From contig JAVTVX010000030.1 in assembly GCA_033439265.1 (NCBI GenBank), positions 5,845,774 to 5,909,773 of the forward strand: a DNA stretch of 64,000 nt. Direction: 5' to 3'. This stretch comes from Dillenia suffruticosa (taxonomy: Eukaryota; Streptophyta; Magnoliopsida; Dilleniales; Dilleniaceae). Every line of letters starts with the position of its first letter. Within the stretch, counting starts at the first letter, position 1. The notes below the pieces were generated by a model. The model was given only the letters and a program-made list of their open reading frames with translations, did no database searches and had not been told where the DNA came from. Below, in pieces: positions 36,743 through 49,959 of this stretch. The translations under genes were made by a program, and so were the position numbers.

Positions 36743-37528
36743 TGATGATACATGATCTAATGACTCACTACCACAAAGCCTATGAGCTACCAAGCCTACT
36801 AGGCCATAATTACCAGGTTCATAAACAATCGAATACGCTCTCGATTGAATGCTCTCTCAGCCAAGCACTCTCGCCCATGTCTCTCGACCATCTCGGCTAA
36901 ATCCTCTTAGGTAAACTACTCATTCATATCTCGGCCTTATGCTCTTGACTATTACCAAAAAGTCTTCTGACGGATAATACTTGACAAATCAAGATCACGA
37001 TCACTTAAAATTTGAACATCTCTTAATCCTAAGAGTAATTTTTCTCGATAACGAAAGGAGTCTTTGTAATCTCTTCTAATAAGGTAGAGAATTTCCGTGA
37101 TAATTTGAATTTCTTTTAATCGATAGGATTTTAAATTTTCTCAAAATTTTTTATTATAGTTTTTGTAATTTTGAAAAATCTTTGGAAATCTCTCTATAAA
37201 AAAATTAGGGTTTCTACATCTTCCAACAAAAACTTACTATACATGTAGATATTATATTTGTTAAGCAGAGGACCAGCCAGATATATTTAATAGCTCTACG
37301 CTCTTCACATAAATATAATACATGGCTACTTTATGACTCTACTCAATTTGTTTCTCTTTCTTTCATTATCGCTCTTTTTGATTTGAGTATTAGAATTTTC
37401 TCTGCTAGAGTCACCTTTGGTAGTATTTGTCGGTCTCATCACTTACGATGGACCAGAAGACTCATTAATGCCGGTTCCTCACTCGGGTGGCGGAGTAGTT
37501 ATTTGTAGACAAAAATCTACCTCCAACA
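36743..37528 (+). repeat. Tat element 3' LTR
   Basis: Begins TGATGATACATGATCTAATG and ends CTACCTCCAACA, 786 bp. It is colinear with the 5' LTR over its whole length. Confidence 0.8.
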
Positions 37529-38759
37529 CATACAATACTGAACGAAAGAGATTATTATGAATAGAACTAGAGTTAAACAATATATATCGAATGCATATAA
37601 GAGATTTTGTGGGTGACATGTACAATCAATTACTGAAATTAATTTTAGTGAATTGTTTATAATTAAATCGTTGATAGAGACTGAGGTTATTATATAACAA
37701 TAAGGCTAGCATGACTTTGAGAGACTGACTTTGTTTTAAACGGCATCTCTAGAAAAAAAAAATGTATACATTTCATCTTTAGAAAATAAACTATATATGA
37801 AATACAATTGGATGTCTTAAAAGTATTTTATCTTATTAATTCTATTTTTATTAATTTATACTTTATAGTTTGTCGTAATATTTTAATTAATTGGATATAT
37901 GATCATAAAATTTATATTTTAAATATTACAACTAATTAGTTAAATTAGTATTTAGATATCAATTTTCATGGTAATGATTTCTAACTCATTACTTTATTAA
38001 TCGGGCAATTTGTGTATTTACGAATTTTCACACCATATGATACCGATTTACCTAACTTACATCATTTTTTTATAGAGAATTAGAAGATCACATCTCATAC
38101 TAAATGACAGATAGATAATTTAAAAATTAAATCTAATGGTTACAAATAGTTATTAGCAGTAAAATATTATAAATACACATGTAAAATTAATTCAAAATAT
38201 TTATTTTAAAAAATATGAAAGTAAAATAATCGATTCATTTTAATTATCTCTCATATTTTATCTTTTTATCATTTTTATTTAATTAATTCACATATATCAC
38301 GTATGCCATGGAAACTATTCTTTAAATTAATAATTTTGATTAAAAAGCATATCCAAACAAATTTAATCTAACAACTACCGCAAGAGAAACCGTTCAAAAC
38401 ATTGTTTCAAAAAGTTTCTTGCGTCAGACAAAACCCGGGGGGCGGGGGGGCGAGGACTCTTGAAAAGGAAATTCAAAATTTCAAATCTCCAACCGACGCT
38501 AAATACTGGGTTGGCTGTCGACAAGGGACAACAATGCGCACCTGGCGCATTGTAGCGCCATCATTTTCCCACACGGTAAACATTTTTATTTTACTTTTTG
38601 TCCATTCAAATTAAAATACAACCTTGTAAGTCCATTACAGTCCAGAACTCTCTCTCTCTCTCTCTCTCGATCTCTCGAACCCGCAATCCTTTGCCACTAA
38701 TCTTGCGTCTATTCCAAGCCCCCTTTCTCTCTCTAGAACTCTTTCTCTAGGGTTTGAAG
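37529..38759 (+). promoter_or_regulatory. Upstream region and 5' UTR of the DRP1E-like gene
   Basis: About 1.2 kb of AT-rich sequence separates the Tat 3' LTR from the start codon. A G-rich patch (38434-38453) and a CT microsatellite (38648-38668) lie close upstream. The last 120 bp are pyrimidine-rich, as often in plant 5' UTRs. I see no clear TATA box, so the transcript start is not fixed. Confidence 0.45.
38648..38668. repeat. (CT)n microsatellite in the 5' UTR
   Basis: About ten CT dinucleotides roughly 90 bp before the start codon. Confidence 0.85.
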
Positions 38760-38907
38760 ATGACGACCATGGAGAGCTTGATCGGACTCGTGAATCGGAT
38801 TCAGAGAGCGTGCACCGTTCTCGGTGACTACGGCGGTGATAACAACACTTTCTCCTCTCTTTGGGAAGCTCTTCCTTCTGTTGCTGTCGTCGGTGGTCAG
38901 GTACCTC

Positions 38908-38945
<38 letters not shown>

Positions 38946-41900
38946 TTTTCGATCTGTTGCTTAATTTCTCAATTTTTTCATGACAGAGTTCTGGAAAATC
39001 TTCTGTACTAGAAAGCATAGTTGGCCGGGATTTCCTTCCCCGAGGATCAGGTTAGAGTTTCGATCTTGTTCAATTTTGTTTATTGTAAATTTTTGACAGT
39101 ACCTTTTTAAGTGTAATTGAGGTGCTTGATTTATTAATATCATTTGTAGTAAAAAATAATGTCATTTCTTATCAAAATAAAAGTTGAGAGAGGAAAAAGT
39201 TGTACCTTGTTAAGGAGAAAGTTTAGGAGTACTGGTATTTTCTGAGTCAATCTGAAAACATAATATACCAAAGATGGATATGTACAGAACTTGAAAGGAC
39301 GAAGGATAACTTTGTTTCCAAAAAAATGGAAAAAACCCTTGTATTCTTACATTATAGCATGGATAGATGAAATAACAAAATTTATTGTGACATGGTTTCA
39401 TTGGTGTTGTAAAGTAAAGGCGGCGGTTGTTTTAGTGGAAGGATGGGGGGATTGAAGGAGAAAAGGAAATAAACTTTCCTGTATTCAAGTAAAAGAGAAA
39501 GGAAAGAACGTTTCTTTCCTTCTTTGCTTCGTAATTCTTCCTTTCCTTCCACACCCACTTCTCTCTATATCTTTCCTTTGACCAATCAACACGAGGAAAT
39601 ACTAATTCCTCTCTTTCCTTCTCTTCTTCCTTTCTATCCCTTCTTTATTCCTTCCTACTGTCCATTGCCCTTACCAAACATGGCCTAAATGATTCTTTCA
39701 TGTGCTTTACAGTGACATATGAAACTATGCTGTGCCAGACTTTGTCAATTCTATCTCTGTCTTTGTTGGTCCCAATAGTATTGTTCTTTGCTAATTTTAT
39801 TTAGGTGAGTGTGGTTGTTGATGATTTTCTTTGGTTATGTGGCGATTTTGTGCAGGGATTGTAACAAGAAGGCCGTTGGTGTTGCAGCTGCACAAAACAG
39901 AAGATGGGCAGCAGGAATATGCTGAGTTTCTTCACTTACCCAAAAGGAGGTTCACTGATTTTGGTATGTAAATTTGGCTTATTTATTTTTAATTTATCAA
40001 TAGGTTTTGATGGCACACACTTCTGGTGCATACATTCGTGTGATACATGTAGTTGTGAACTGTGATCAAATATTACCTCTGGAAGAATGGCAATGTAGGA
40101 GATGATTTGATTTGCTTGGACAAGACAAGTGCCTTGGTATATACAGAATTTCTTCTCAATGGACTGGGTGCATTGTGTGTACGCACTTCAGTTTGACAAA
40201 TATTCCACCAAAGTTAAATGTTTGATACCCATACCCATCCTCTGTGCACTGAATTGAAAAGTCTCATGTAACATGGTATTAAATCATATATCTCAATTTA
40301 ACTTTCCTTATATTTTAAATGCAAATTTATAATGTTTTCAGTGTTCTGCTTGGAGAAAAGTTCGAGAGGCACTATTCCAATTTTCTTTTAGAATTGCATT
40401 TTGGACATGGTAAATCATTTGCACATTGCATGAAATCTCCTCTTGCAAGTGCACAAAATACCAAAGAGAAATTAAGCAACAGTGTCCTTCCTTTCACTTC
40501 TTGTAAGAGATATTGTAAGATGACATTTTCCAACTATGGATGGGATCGCCCTTTAGAGAACTTCGAATTCAAGGATTTTGGGAGTGAAGAAAAAGCTAGT
40601 ATTGATATCATTGTGGGTTGTTCTTTGTTTTTTTTGTTGGGTGGGGGTGAGGAAAATGCTAGACGAAGAAATTATATCTTTAGCTTCTGATAGTCATCCT
40701 TCTTGTTTCTAGCTCAACCTGCCATGACACTAAAGCAGTATGCCTTTCATATTATTTTCTGTATTTATTTATTTATTTATTTTATTTTTTGTATCTGGAT
40801 GAAGTATGCTTCACCTTCTTCTTCTTCTTCTTTTTTTTTTTGGTCTTCGCAAAAATGAACTGATTGAGATTTTTGTAGTGTTGGGCATATAACCAACTGT
40901 TGGTTAAAAGAGATTGGTATGACCATATTGGTCTTGAAAGGCTTGACAGAGTGGGTTTTGTTATGCTATAACAGTACTATTGATACAAAGTAATCAGGTC
41001 GTGCAATAATTTTTTCTCTAAAACATGGCATGTTGTAATTATGTTTGCACGAGTTTGTATGGCGCCATAACTTTTCCCACAATTATGGTTTCATTAGTCT
41101 AGAAGTAAAATTTGATAGGTAAAATCCTAAAAAAGTGGAGATGACTGACACATATCCAATGCATGTCTTCAAGCTTTTGTATGCATATTTGTTGTGTTTG
41201 AGAAAATGCCCTCTAAGGACACAATTTATTTGCAAAAAGTGTCAACTGTTTAGCCTTGCACTGTTATATGTATCCTTTCAACATGAAAATAACACACCTG
41301 GCAAGCATGAACTTTCACAGGTATTAAGCAATGGTAACCTTGACTGAAAGGATATATTGCCATGTAATAAATTGGTAATGACATCCAAATGCCTCTTGGG
41401 CCGATGTTACCTTCCTCCACCCCCTTTGACGTGGCCTAAGTTCATGTTTATCTCAACCCCAAAATTTACCCAGAAAAAAAAAGAAAAGCAATAATGACAT
41501 TGTTAGAAATTGTTAAGTGCTAATGGTTGCTTTTCTTCTACATTGTTTTATACTAATGCATAGGATATGCCTGGATGTGTGTCTTGGTATTGCTAAGCAT
41601 GTTGATTCCTTCATATTATGGATTTTATGTTGATTCCTTCATATTTCTTCTCTGTTTTAGTGGATTGCAACTAATGCTTTTTCCTCTTGTTGCCTGTCCA
41701 GCTGCTGTTCGCAAAGAAATTTCCGATGAAACAGACAGACTCACTGGGAAGACAAAACAGATTTCTCCTGTTCCTATTCATTTGAGCATATACTCTCCCA
41801 ACGGTGCAACATACATCTTTCTTTCTTTTTTATAATACATGATTTAGAAATTATTTCTCCAACTTATACCAAATTTTGTCTTGTACCTCTTTATTTTCTT

Positions 41901-44900
41901 TTATGTTGATTGTTCTCATGGTAATTTATCTTTTGCGCTACTAAAAAACACCCCATAGTCTTCCCAAATACTTGTAATCATACGGTATATGTCTTAAGAA
42001 TCTACTTATTCTTTTGAACAGAATGATAGTTGCTATGCTTCCCTAGGACAAGATAATGAATACTGTGTTTTGAGGATCCTCTTGTAAGCATCATTGTTCA
42101 TCTTAGCATTTGTAGTCATTGCTTGGAGATGGCACTACCTCTTATGGATGCTAAATAATGCCCACATGCAATGTCATGTGATACTGAATTATTTCTTCTA
42201 ACTTACACACCTTTTATCAATACTATTCAAACCAACCCATCTTTGGTTGGGTTGAGTCATTTTGATGTTTAAATTGCAGACTTGGTCAATAACTCTCATT
42301 TTAGTGAGTATTTCTTTTAAGAACTTCATTGAGGCCACAAAAAAGAAAGTAAGATTGAGATTATCATTGTTGTCATCATCAGCATCATCATCATCATCAT
42401 CATCATTGTTATTATGGTCATATTTTTCTTATAATGTTATTTTGATGATTGTGTTGGTATTTGTTGCATTGATTTTTAATTTTTCCTTTTATTGTTTATT
42501 CATGCTTTTAATTGTATGTGACCATGTTATGCAACCAAATTTTCACTTATGGTTGCATCTTCACTTTCTCTTACCTTTTTTTTTTTTTTTGCATTTCCTT
42601 TGTTTGACAGTTGTTAACTTGACACTCATTGATCTACCTGGTTTAACGAAGGTTGCTGTTGGTATGATTAGTTTCTCACAACTGTTTTATGATTCATTTA
42701 ATCCAAAAGGGATTTTCCTCCCTTTTGTTCTTATCATTGAAGAAATGGTTGTCTTTTGCAGAGGGGCAACCCGAAAGTATTGTTCAGGACATTGACAACA
42801 TGGTTCGATCATATGTGGAGAAGGTAATATGCTGTTGAATGTTGTTGAAGGAACACATTAGTAAGGAACACAAAAACCACGACGAAACAAAGAATTAATT
42901 TTGGCAATCACCTACGTGCTTAAGATTAGCTGAAGGAAAGGTCTTATGATTGTGGTCAATACCTCTATTGTCCAGTATTATATGGACTGGTACAATCTAT
43001 TCCATTTTGTCAATGTCTAAAACCATGTCAGCTATTAAGACCATTGTAAGACTGCTTATTAAGTTCAGACATTTCAAGATGGAAGCAAAATCCATGTTTG
43101 ACTCTCTATTGAATACAAGACTTTCTGATTTTTGTTATTGATGTTTATTAAAGTCTCTAGGTTACAGGAAAACTGATGTGGAAGAAAGAAAAGTCAGACA
43201 CAAATTATAATGAATGACATATATGATTCATTCATAAATTATTTGCATATACAGACATGATTGTTTGTCAATATGAAACCCCAATATCATATCATATAGA
43301 AATAACATAGCTATCCTGTGTTTTGTATTATGAAAATGAGACTTATTTCCATGTCTATATGATCATGCTTTTGTGTTATATTCATTTCTAAGCATCCTAT
43401 TCTCAGTTTCTAGTCCAAAATCTATTGCAGCTTGCATAGATCTGTTTTTCACCTCATCCCCTCACACAAAGAAAAGGTCCCTGCTGGTCTTCTGCTTGCC
43501 AATTCTTGCTTGAGCTGCTATAGCATTTTTTTTTCCTTTAATTTTGTTATTTGTTTGATGTGTTAATCTGTAGACTAACATTATATTGTTGGTATGCCAA
43601 TTATTTGCATGTGACTACTGCAGCCCAATTGCATTATACTAGCTATTTCTCCTGCCAATCAAGATATAGCGACATCAGATGCTATTAAACTTGCTAGGGA
43701 CGTGGATCCGTCAGGTGCTTGGCTACCCTTTACTTAACTGCGCAGCTTAAGTTTTGCTGCATATGCCTGATATCTCACGTGCTGCTTGTCCTAATTATGT
43801 GTTCTTCCGGGTAATATGCTTAGGCGAACGGACATTTGGTGTATTGACAAAGCTAGATTTGATGGATAAAGGCACTAATGCCCTTGACGTAAGCTCTTCT
43901 ACTTCTGGCAGATTTACTCTTGATAAAATTTTGCTACTCTTGATGTGGTCTGAATACATTACTAATATAATTAGTATTATTATTATTAGTATTATTTTTA
44001 CTAGTACCATTAATACTATTATTACTATTATTATTACCATCACCATTACTATTTCTATTACTGTTACCATTGCTATTATTATTAGTATTATTACTACTAG
44101 CACTATTATTAACACTATTAATATAAGTATTAATACTATTATTAATACTATTATCATTATTACTATCAATACTATTAATATAAGGTATATTACTATGAAT
44201 TTAAAGTTATTAAAATTTAAAATATTTTCAAACTCATGGCGGTATAATTGTAATAATAAACTTATTATTTTTATTGTTATTATATATATATTTCTATTCA
44301 TTTTATATTATTATTTGAAAAACTTCGCCACTGCCGGTTCCAAGCCCGGGTAAAGGAATAGGGTTATGGTAGGTCGACAGTTAACGTAAAACTTTTTGTC
44401 AAAATGTAACAATGGGAGTCAAATATAGGAAAACTTTTGGGGCATCTCTCCCTCAGTGATGCACTACATTGAATTCCGGGTGTAGTGATAAGTTAGTAAG
44501 GGCTAGAGTGCGGGTAAATAAGCTAGTCCATGAAGATATGATTTGCCTAGTCACTTGGAATATAGGATCTTTAACCGACAATTTAAGAGAGATAGAAGAA
44601 GTAATGAATAGACGAAAAATTAATATTATGTGTTTTCAAGAAACTAAGTGGGTGGGGGAGAGGGTTAAAGTAGTAGAGACATATGGTTATAAGATTTGAT
44701 ACATAGATAGGGATAGAATTAAGAATGAGGTAGGAATAATTGTACACAATAATTTACAAGATGATATAGTAGAGATTAGGAGGAAGGGGGATAGGATTAT
44801 ATTTGTCAAGTTAGTTAATGGAGAATACATAATTAATGTAGTCAATGTGTATGCGTCCCAAATAGATGCATATACAATTAGTAAAAAGCAATTTTGGGAA

Positions 44901-47399
44901 TGTCTAGTGGAGAGGTTTTTTATTGGAGAAGATCTAAATGGATATATAGGAGAGAATAATAAGGGATTTGAAATCGTACATGGAAACTTTGATTTTGGGA
45001 GTAGGAACGAGGCGGGAGGCACCATTTTAGAGTTTGTTACAGTATTTGATTTGGTATTTGTAAATACGTTCTTCAAGAAAAAAGAGTTGCACATAGTCAC
45101 ATATAGTAGAGGGTCGAATGCCAGTCAAATAAATTTCTTCCTCACCAAAAGAAGTGATAGAATGACTTGTAAGTATTGTAAGATTATATCGGAAGAGAAT
45201 ATAACAACTCCATAAGTTTTTAGTTTTAGATGTACGTGTACCTAAAAAGACAAAAGAAGTATCGTCCATATGTGGACTCAACAATTAAGTGGTGAAATCT
45301 GAAAAAAGAAAAGATTACGACCTTTAGAGACAAATTAAGTCAAGTAGTAGATTGTTCCAATATTGATGATGCGGAAATAATATAGAAAGAGATATTTAAT
45401 AATATTAAGAGTATAGATAGGGAGGTTCTAGACTTATCCAAGGGTTGGGCTTCAATAGATAAGGAGTCGTGGTGGTGGAACAAGGAAATACAAATGACTA
45501 TTCGAACCAAATGTGAGTGTTATAAGGATCTTAAAAGTAATAGAAATAGCTATGCATTCAAAAATACAAAAGTACGAAAAAAGAGGTGAGAAAGATTATC
45601 CATGTATAAAAAAGAAATGTGTATGACGAACTATACAAGAGATTGGAAACTAAAATGGGAGAAAAAGAGATTTACAGAATTGTCAAACTAAGGGAGTCGA
45701 AGGGAAAAGATCTAAACAGTATTAGGTGTATTAAGAGTGAAACTAATATTATACTTGTAAGGAATGAGAATATAAGAAAACGTTGGAAAAATTATTTTAA
45801 TAATCTTTTTAACGTTGAGAGTATGAGAGACAGGAAATATTGAGATACCTGTGGAAGATATTATTAGAGATTTTAAACATAAAATTCGCCTCAATGAAGT
45901 AAATGAAACCTTAAAGAGAATGAAAAATAATAAGGTTATAGGATTTGATGGCATTCCTATTGAGATGTGAAAGTGTTTGGTTGATTTTGGTATAGCAATG
46001 TTAACGGATCTTTTTAACAAAATTTAACAAACCAAGAAAATGTCCCAAGCATGGAGAGAAAGCATATTTATATTACTATATAAGAATAAACGAGACATTC
46101 AAAATTGTTTCAACTATAAAGGAATTAAACTTATGAGTCACACTATGAAGTTATGGAAGAGAGTGATAGAGTATAGATTGACACCAAAGATAAGTGTGTC
46201 CCAAAATTAGTTTGGATTTATACCATAGTGTTCCACTGTTGAAATAATTCACTTGTTAAGACAGCTGATGAAGACATTTAGAGCATAGAGATGACTTATA
46301 TATGGTATAATTGATCTATAAAAAAAATATGATAGGGTTCCTATAGACATGTTATGGTGGGCGTTGTTGAAGAAATGGATCTCCTAGAAATATATTAATC
46401 TAATTAGAGATATGTATGAGGGAGTTGTAACTAATGTGAGAACCGGTGAGGGTATGTCTGATAGCTTTCCTATTAACATTGGGTTTCATCAGGATTCAGC
46501 ATTAAATCTCATCTTTTTTGTCATAATGATAGATAAAATTACAAAAAACATTCAAGATGAAATATCTCGGTGTATGCTATTTGTAGATGATATAGTGTTG
46601 GTCGATAAAACTAGAGATGGTATTAGCACTAAATTAGAGTTATGGAGAGACACACTAGAATTTAGAAAATTTAGATTGAGCAGATAAAAAATTGAATATA
46701 TGAGATGTTGATTTAGTGACAATAATCAGATTGATGAAAAAATGATTATATTAGAAGAAAAAACATACCAAAAAGTGGATGCTTCAGATATCTTCGTTCC
46801 ATCATTTAGAAGGATGATAGTATAGATGAGAATGCAAATTATAGGATTCAAGTGATTTGGATGAAATGAAGAAGAGTATCTGGAGTTTTTTGTGATTGCA
46901 TGATACCATTGCATTTGAAAGAAAAATTTTATAAAACTGCAGCAAAACCGGCATTATTGTATGGCATCGAGTGTTAACAAGAGTATAAAATGATTGTACC
47001 TGAAATGATGATATTTAGGTGAATGTATAACAAAACTAGAAAAGATAGAATTAGAAATGAAGAGATACATAATAAATTGGGAATTAATTCAATTGAGGAT
47101 AAAATGTGAGAGTATCGTCTGAGATGGTTTGAACATGTGCAACAAAAACCTGAAGACGCACCGGTAAGGAAGATCGAGAATTTAAACATAGAAGATTTAT
47201 TAGAATGTATAAGTAAACCATTGAAAATTTGGATATAAATTATTTATAAAAATTTGATAGTTAGGGGTTTAACTGAGGAGATAATTTTCGATAGGAATGA
47301 ATGGCATAGAAGAATTTACACAAATTAAATCAATATTTTTTCTTATTTATTTGTTTATTTATTTTAATTTTAATTTTTATGCTATGCTATTCTATTCTA

Positions 47400-47437
<38 letters not shown>

Positions 47438-49910
47438 GTACTTTTTCCCTTGATATTTGTCTCTCGTGGCCGACCCCAAAATTTGGGATTAAAGTCTAGT
47501 TTTGTTGTTGTTGTTGTTGTTGTTGTTGTACTTGTACCAAGAATTGTGTGGTACTTCTGATGAGACAGGTTAATGTTTAAAATATAAATTTGGGTGCCTT
47601 GGTAGCTCACTCATGCTACTATGAACAACATAAATATTTGAAACAGTTCTACATTTTGATGGGACATTGATGGGACATTACTTGGTCGCTTACTCATGCT
47701 AGCCTTATGCGTGGCTTCTGCTAATATTGTAAAGTGCTTCTAGTTGGATTTCATGCTAACTACAAATATATGTACATTTCGATCCTAGTTCTTTTCTAAT
47801 TCTCTGTCATGTACACTTGCTTTATAGGTTCTTGAAGGACGGTCTTATCGGCTGCAGCATCCATGGGTAGGAATTGTGAACCGTTCCCAAGCTGATATCA
47901 ATAAGAATGTTGATATGATTGTTGCAAGGCGTAAAGAGCGTGAATATTTTGCAACCAGTCCTGACTACGGACATTTGGCCAGTAAAATGGGTTCAGAGTA
48001 TCTTGCCAAACTTCTGTCAAAGGTATAATTAGGAGCCTGTTTTCGGTGCAGGATGGTTTGTGCTCTCTAAATGGTTGTTATTTTGACATTAGACATTTGT
48101 TTCAGCACCTGGAATCAGTTATTAGGGCACGTATACCAAGCATTACATCCTTGATTAATAAAAGCATTGATGAACTTGAATCAGAGATGGATCATCTTGG
48201 TAGACCCATTGCTATTGATGCAGGGGTGAGTATTCGCTTTGGTTGTTTCATTATAAAAATTGTGCCTTGTTTTGTCTGTTGTTTTATTTCGGGGAAAACC
48301 CTTGCCTTAAATGTCAGGTGTTATGAACTTAACATGTGTTTCACCTTTCAGGCTCAGCTATATACAATTTTGGAGCTTTGCCGTGCCTTTGATCGGATAT
48401 TCAAAGAGCATTTGGATGGAGGGTATGAAACCTAAATTTCTTATTAAGGATGTTTATTTTCTGAGGTTATTTGTTTTCATCTCGAGGTAAAGATTGCTTA
48501 ATGTGGAGTCTCATGCACTTCTCTCTTGATTGAATTGATTGGACTCGTATAAAAGAAATAAATTGCTGGTGAATGGAGCTTGCATTCCCTATTCTCATAT
48601 GCTAGCTGCTTGTGGTTGTTGACCAAGCATGGTATCATGATTGCACATGACAGAGTCGGCCAATGAAACAGTTAATGTTGGCCATACATCTAACTTGAAA
48701 ATTTTAGCAGTCCATATTGTTTTGTTTTTATTTCTACTTTATTTTGTGTTCATGCCAAATGAGTGGATTGTGCCAAGAAACCGCTCGTGTAATCATATCT
48801 GTTCAGAATTATATAATCTGTTGCATCTCTGAATTGACCCAGGCAATGGGCTTGTCATTTATACATGAAATAGTGGCCAACCGGATTTTTAGTGCTGACA
48901 TGATTGCTGATGCTGCATATTTTTAAAGCCTTAAATGGATATTTTTCTTTTGCTCGGTTTTGTTTATTTGTGATGTGTCCTTCGAAACCTTGTTAAATGT
49001 CTTGAATATTTTGAACTTTTAATCATTTGGAAATGGGTATTCTATTCTCAGTCGACCTGGGGGTGATAAGATCTATGGAGTTTTTGATAACCAGCTACCA
49101 GCTGCTTTGAGAAAACTTCCATTCGACCGGCATCTTTCGCTACAGAATGTAAGAAAAGTTGTTTCCGAGGCAGATGGTTACCAGCCACATTTGATTGCAC
49201 CTGAGCAAGGTTATCGGCGTCTTATTGAAGGAGCATTGAATTATTTTAGGGGCCCAGCTGAAGCTTCTGTGGATGCAGTAAGTATTCTCTTTCTCTGTCA
49301 TACTTATTGAGGTGTTCACAAGACAAAAGGGATCTTTTATTTTTTGGTTGGGGAGGGGGAATTTTTGCAGTTTGAACTGACAAGGGATTCTATACAGGTT
49401 CACTTCCACTTGAAAGACCTTGTGAGAAAGTCAATCGGAGAAACTCAAGTGAGGTTTCTGGAAAATTTTCAGATAGATCTCTCATTAGGTGAAATTAGTT
49501 TTTCATGACAAATATTATATGTTCTGTGAACAGGAGCTGAAGCGCTTTCCAACCCTTCAAGCTGAAATAGCTGCTGCTGCTACTGCATCTTTGGAAAAGT
49601 TTCGTGATGAGGGTAAGAAGACCGTCATTCGGTTGGTGGACATGGAAGCTTCATACCTTACAGTGGATTTCTTCCGTAGACTGCCTCAGGAAGTGGAGAA
49701 AAGTGGAAACCCAGCAGCTGCTGCCTCAACTGTGGACCGGTATACTGAGGGTCACTTTAGAAGGATTGCTTCAAATGTATCTTCTTACATAGGTATGGTG
49801 TCAGAGACGCTAAAGAACACAATTCCGAAGGCAGTGGTCTACTGTCAAGTTAAAGAAGCAAAACAGTCTTTACTCAATTACTTCTACACACAGATTGGGA
49901 AAAAAGAGGT

Positions 49911-49959
<49 letters not shown>

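Larger units (their letters stand above)
26844..37528 (+). mobile_element. Old Tat-lineage Ty3/gypsy LTR retrotransposon with a nested solo LTR
   Basis: Direct repeats at 26844-27622 and 36743-37528 are its two LTRs. Between them, plus-strand remnants run protease, reverse transcriptase, RNase H, a second archaeal-type RNase H, and integrase. The second RNase H is the hallmark of the Tat lineage. I do not recognise gag. Without the nested 3085-bp LTR the element is about 7.6 kb. The LTRs differ at roughly a quarter of positions by eye, so it is very old, and the coding region is heavily broken. The flanks (TGGTA left, CATAC right) do not match, so the original target duplication is not visible. 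Confidence 0.8.
44320..47529 (+). mobile_element. RTE-clade LINE in intron 8 of DRP1E, same strand
   Basis: The left part carries 'cgccactgccggttccaagc' and 'aggtcgacagttaacgtaaa', the conserved 5' region of plant RTE elements. The right end reads 'ccgaccccaaaatttggga' followed by (TTG)n at 47503-47529, the typical RTE 3' tail. Between them lie an APE-type endonuclease and a reverse transcriptase in broken frames. The total of about 3.2 kb is close to full length for the clade. It has many stops and frameshifts and cannot be active. It makes up most of the 3939-bp intron. Target duplication not identified. Confidence 0.85.

Noticed and set aside
40319-40690. 123-codon frame in intron 3 of DRP1E
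   Set aside because: No similarity to known proteins, no dynamin homology, and the flanking exons join perfectly without it.
42262-42795. 177-codon plus-strand frame
   Set aside because: It runs from intron 4 through exon 5, intron 5 and into exon 6. The parts matching dynamin are already in the spliced gene, and the rest is intron with a TCA microsatellite.
43754-44353. 199-codon open frame on the plus strand and 168-codon frame on the minus strand (43795-44301)
   Set aside because: Both are produced by the ATT/ACT triplet array in intron 8. The products are almost only Ile, Thr and Val, and the plus frame also runs through DRP1E exon 8.
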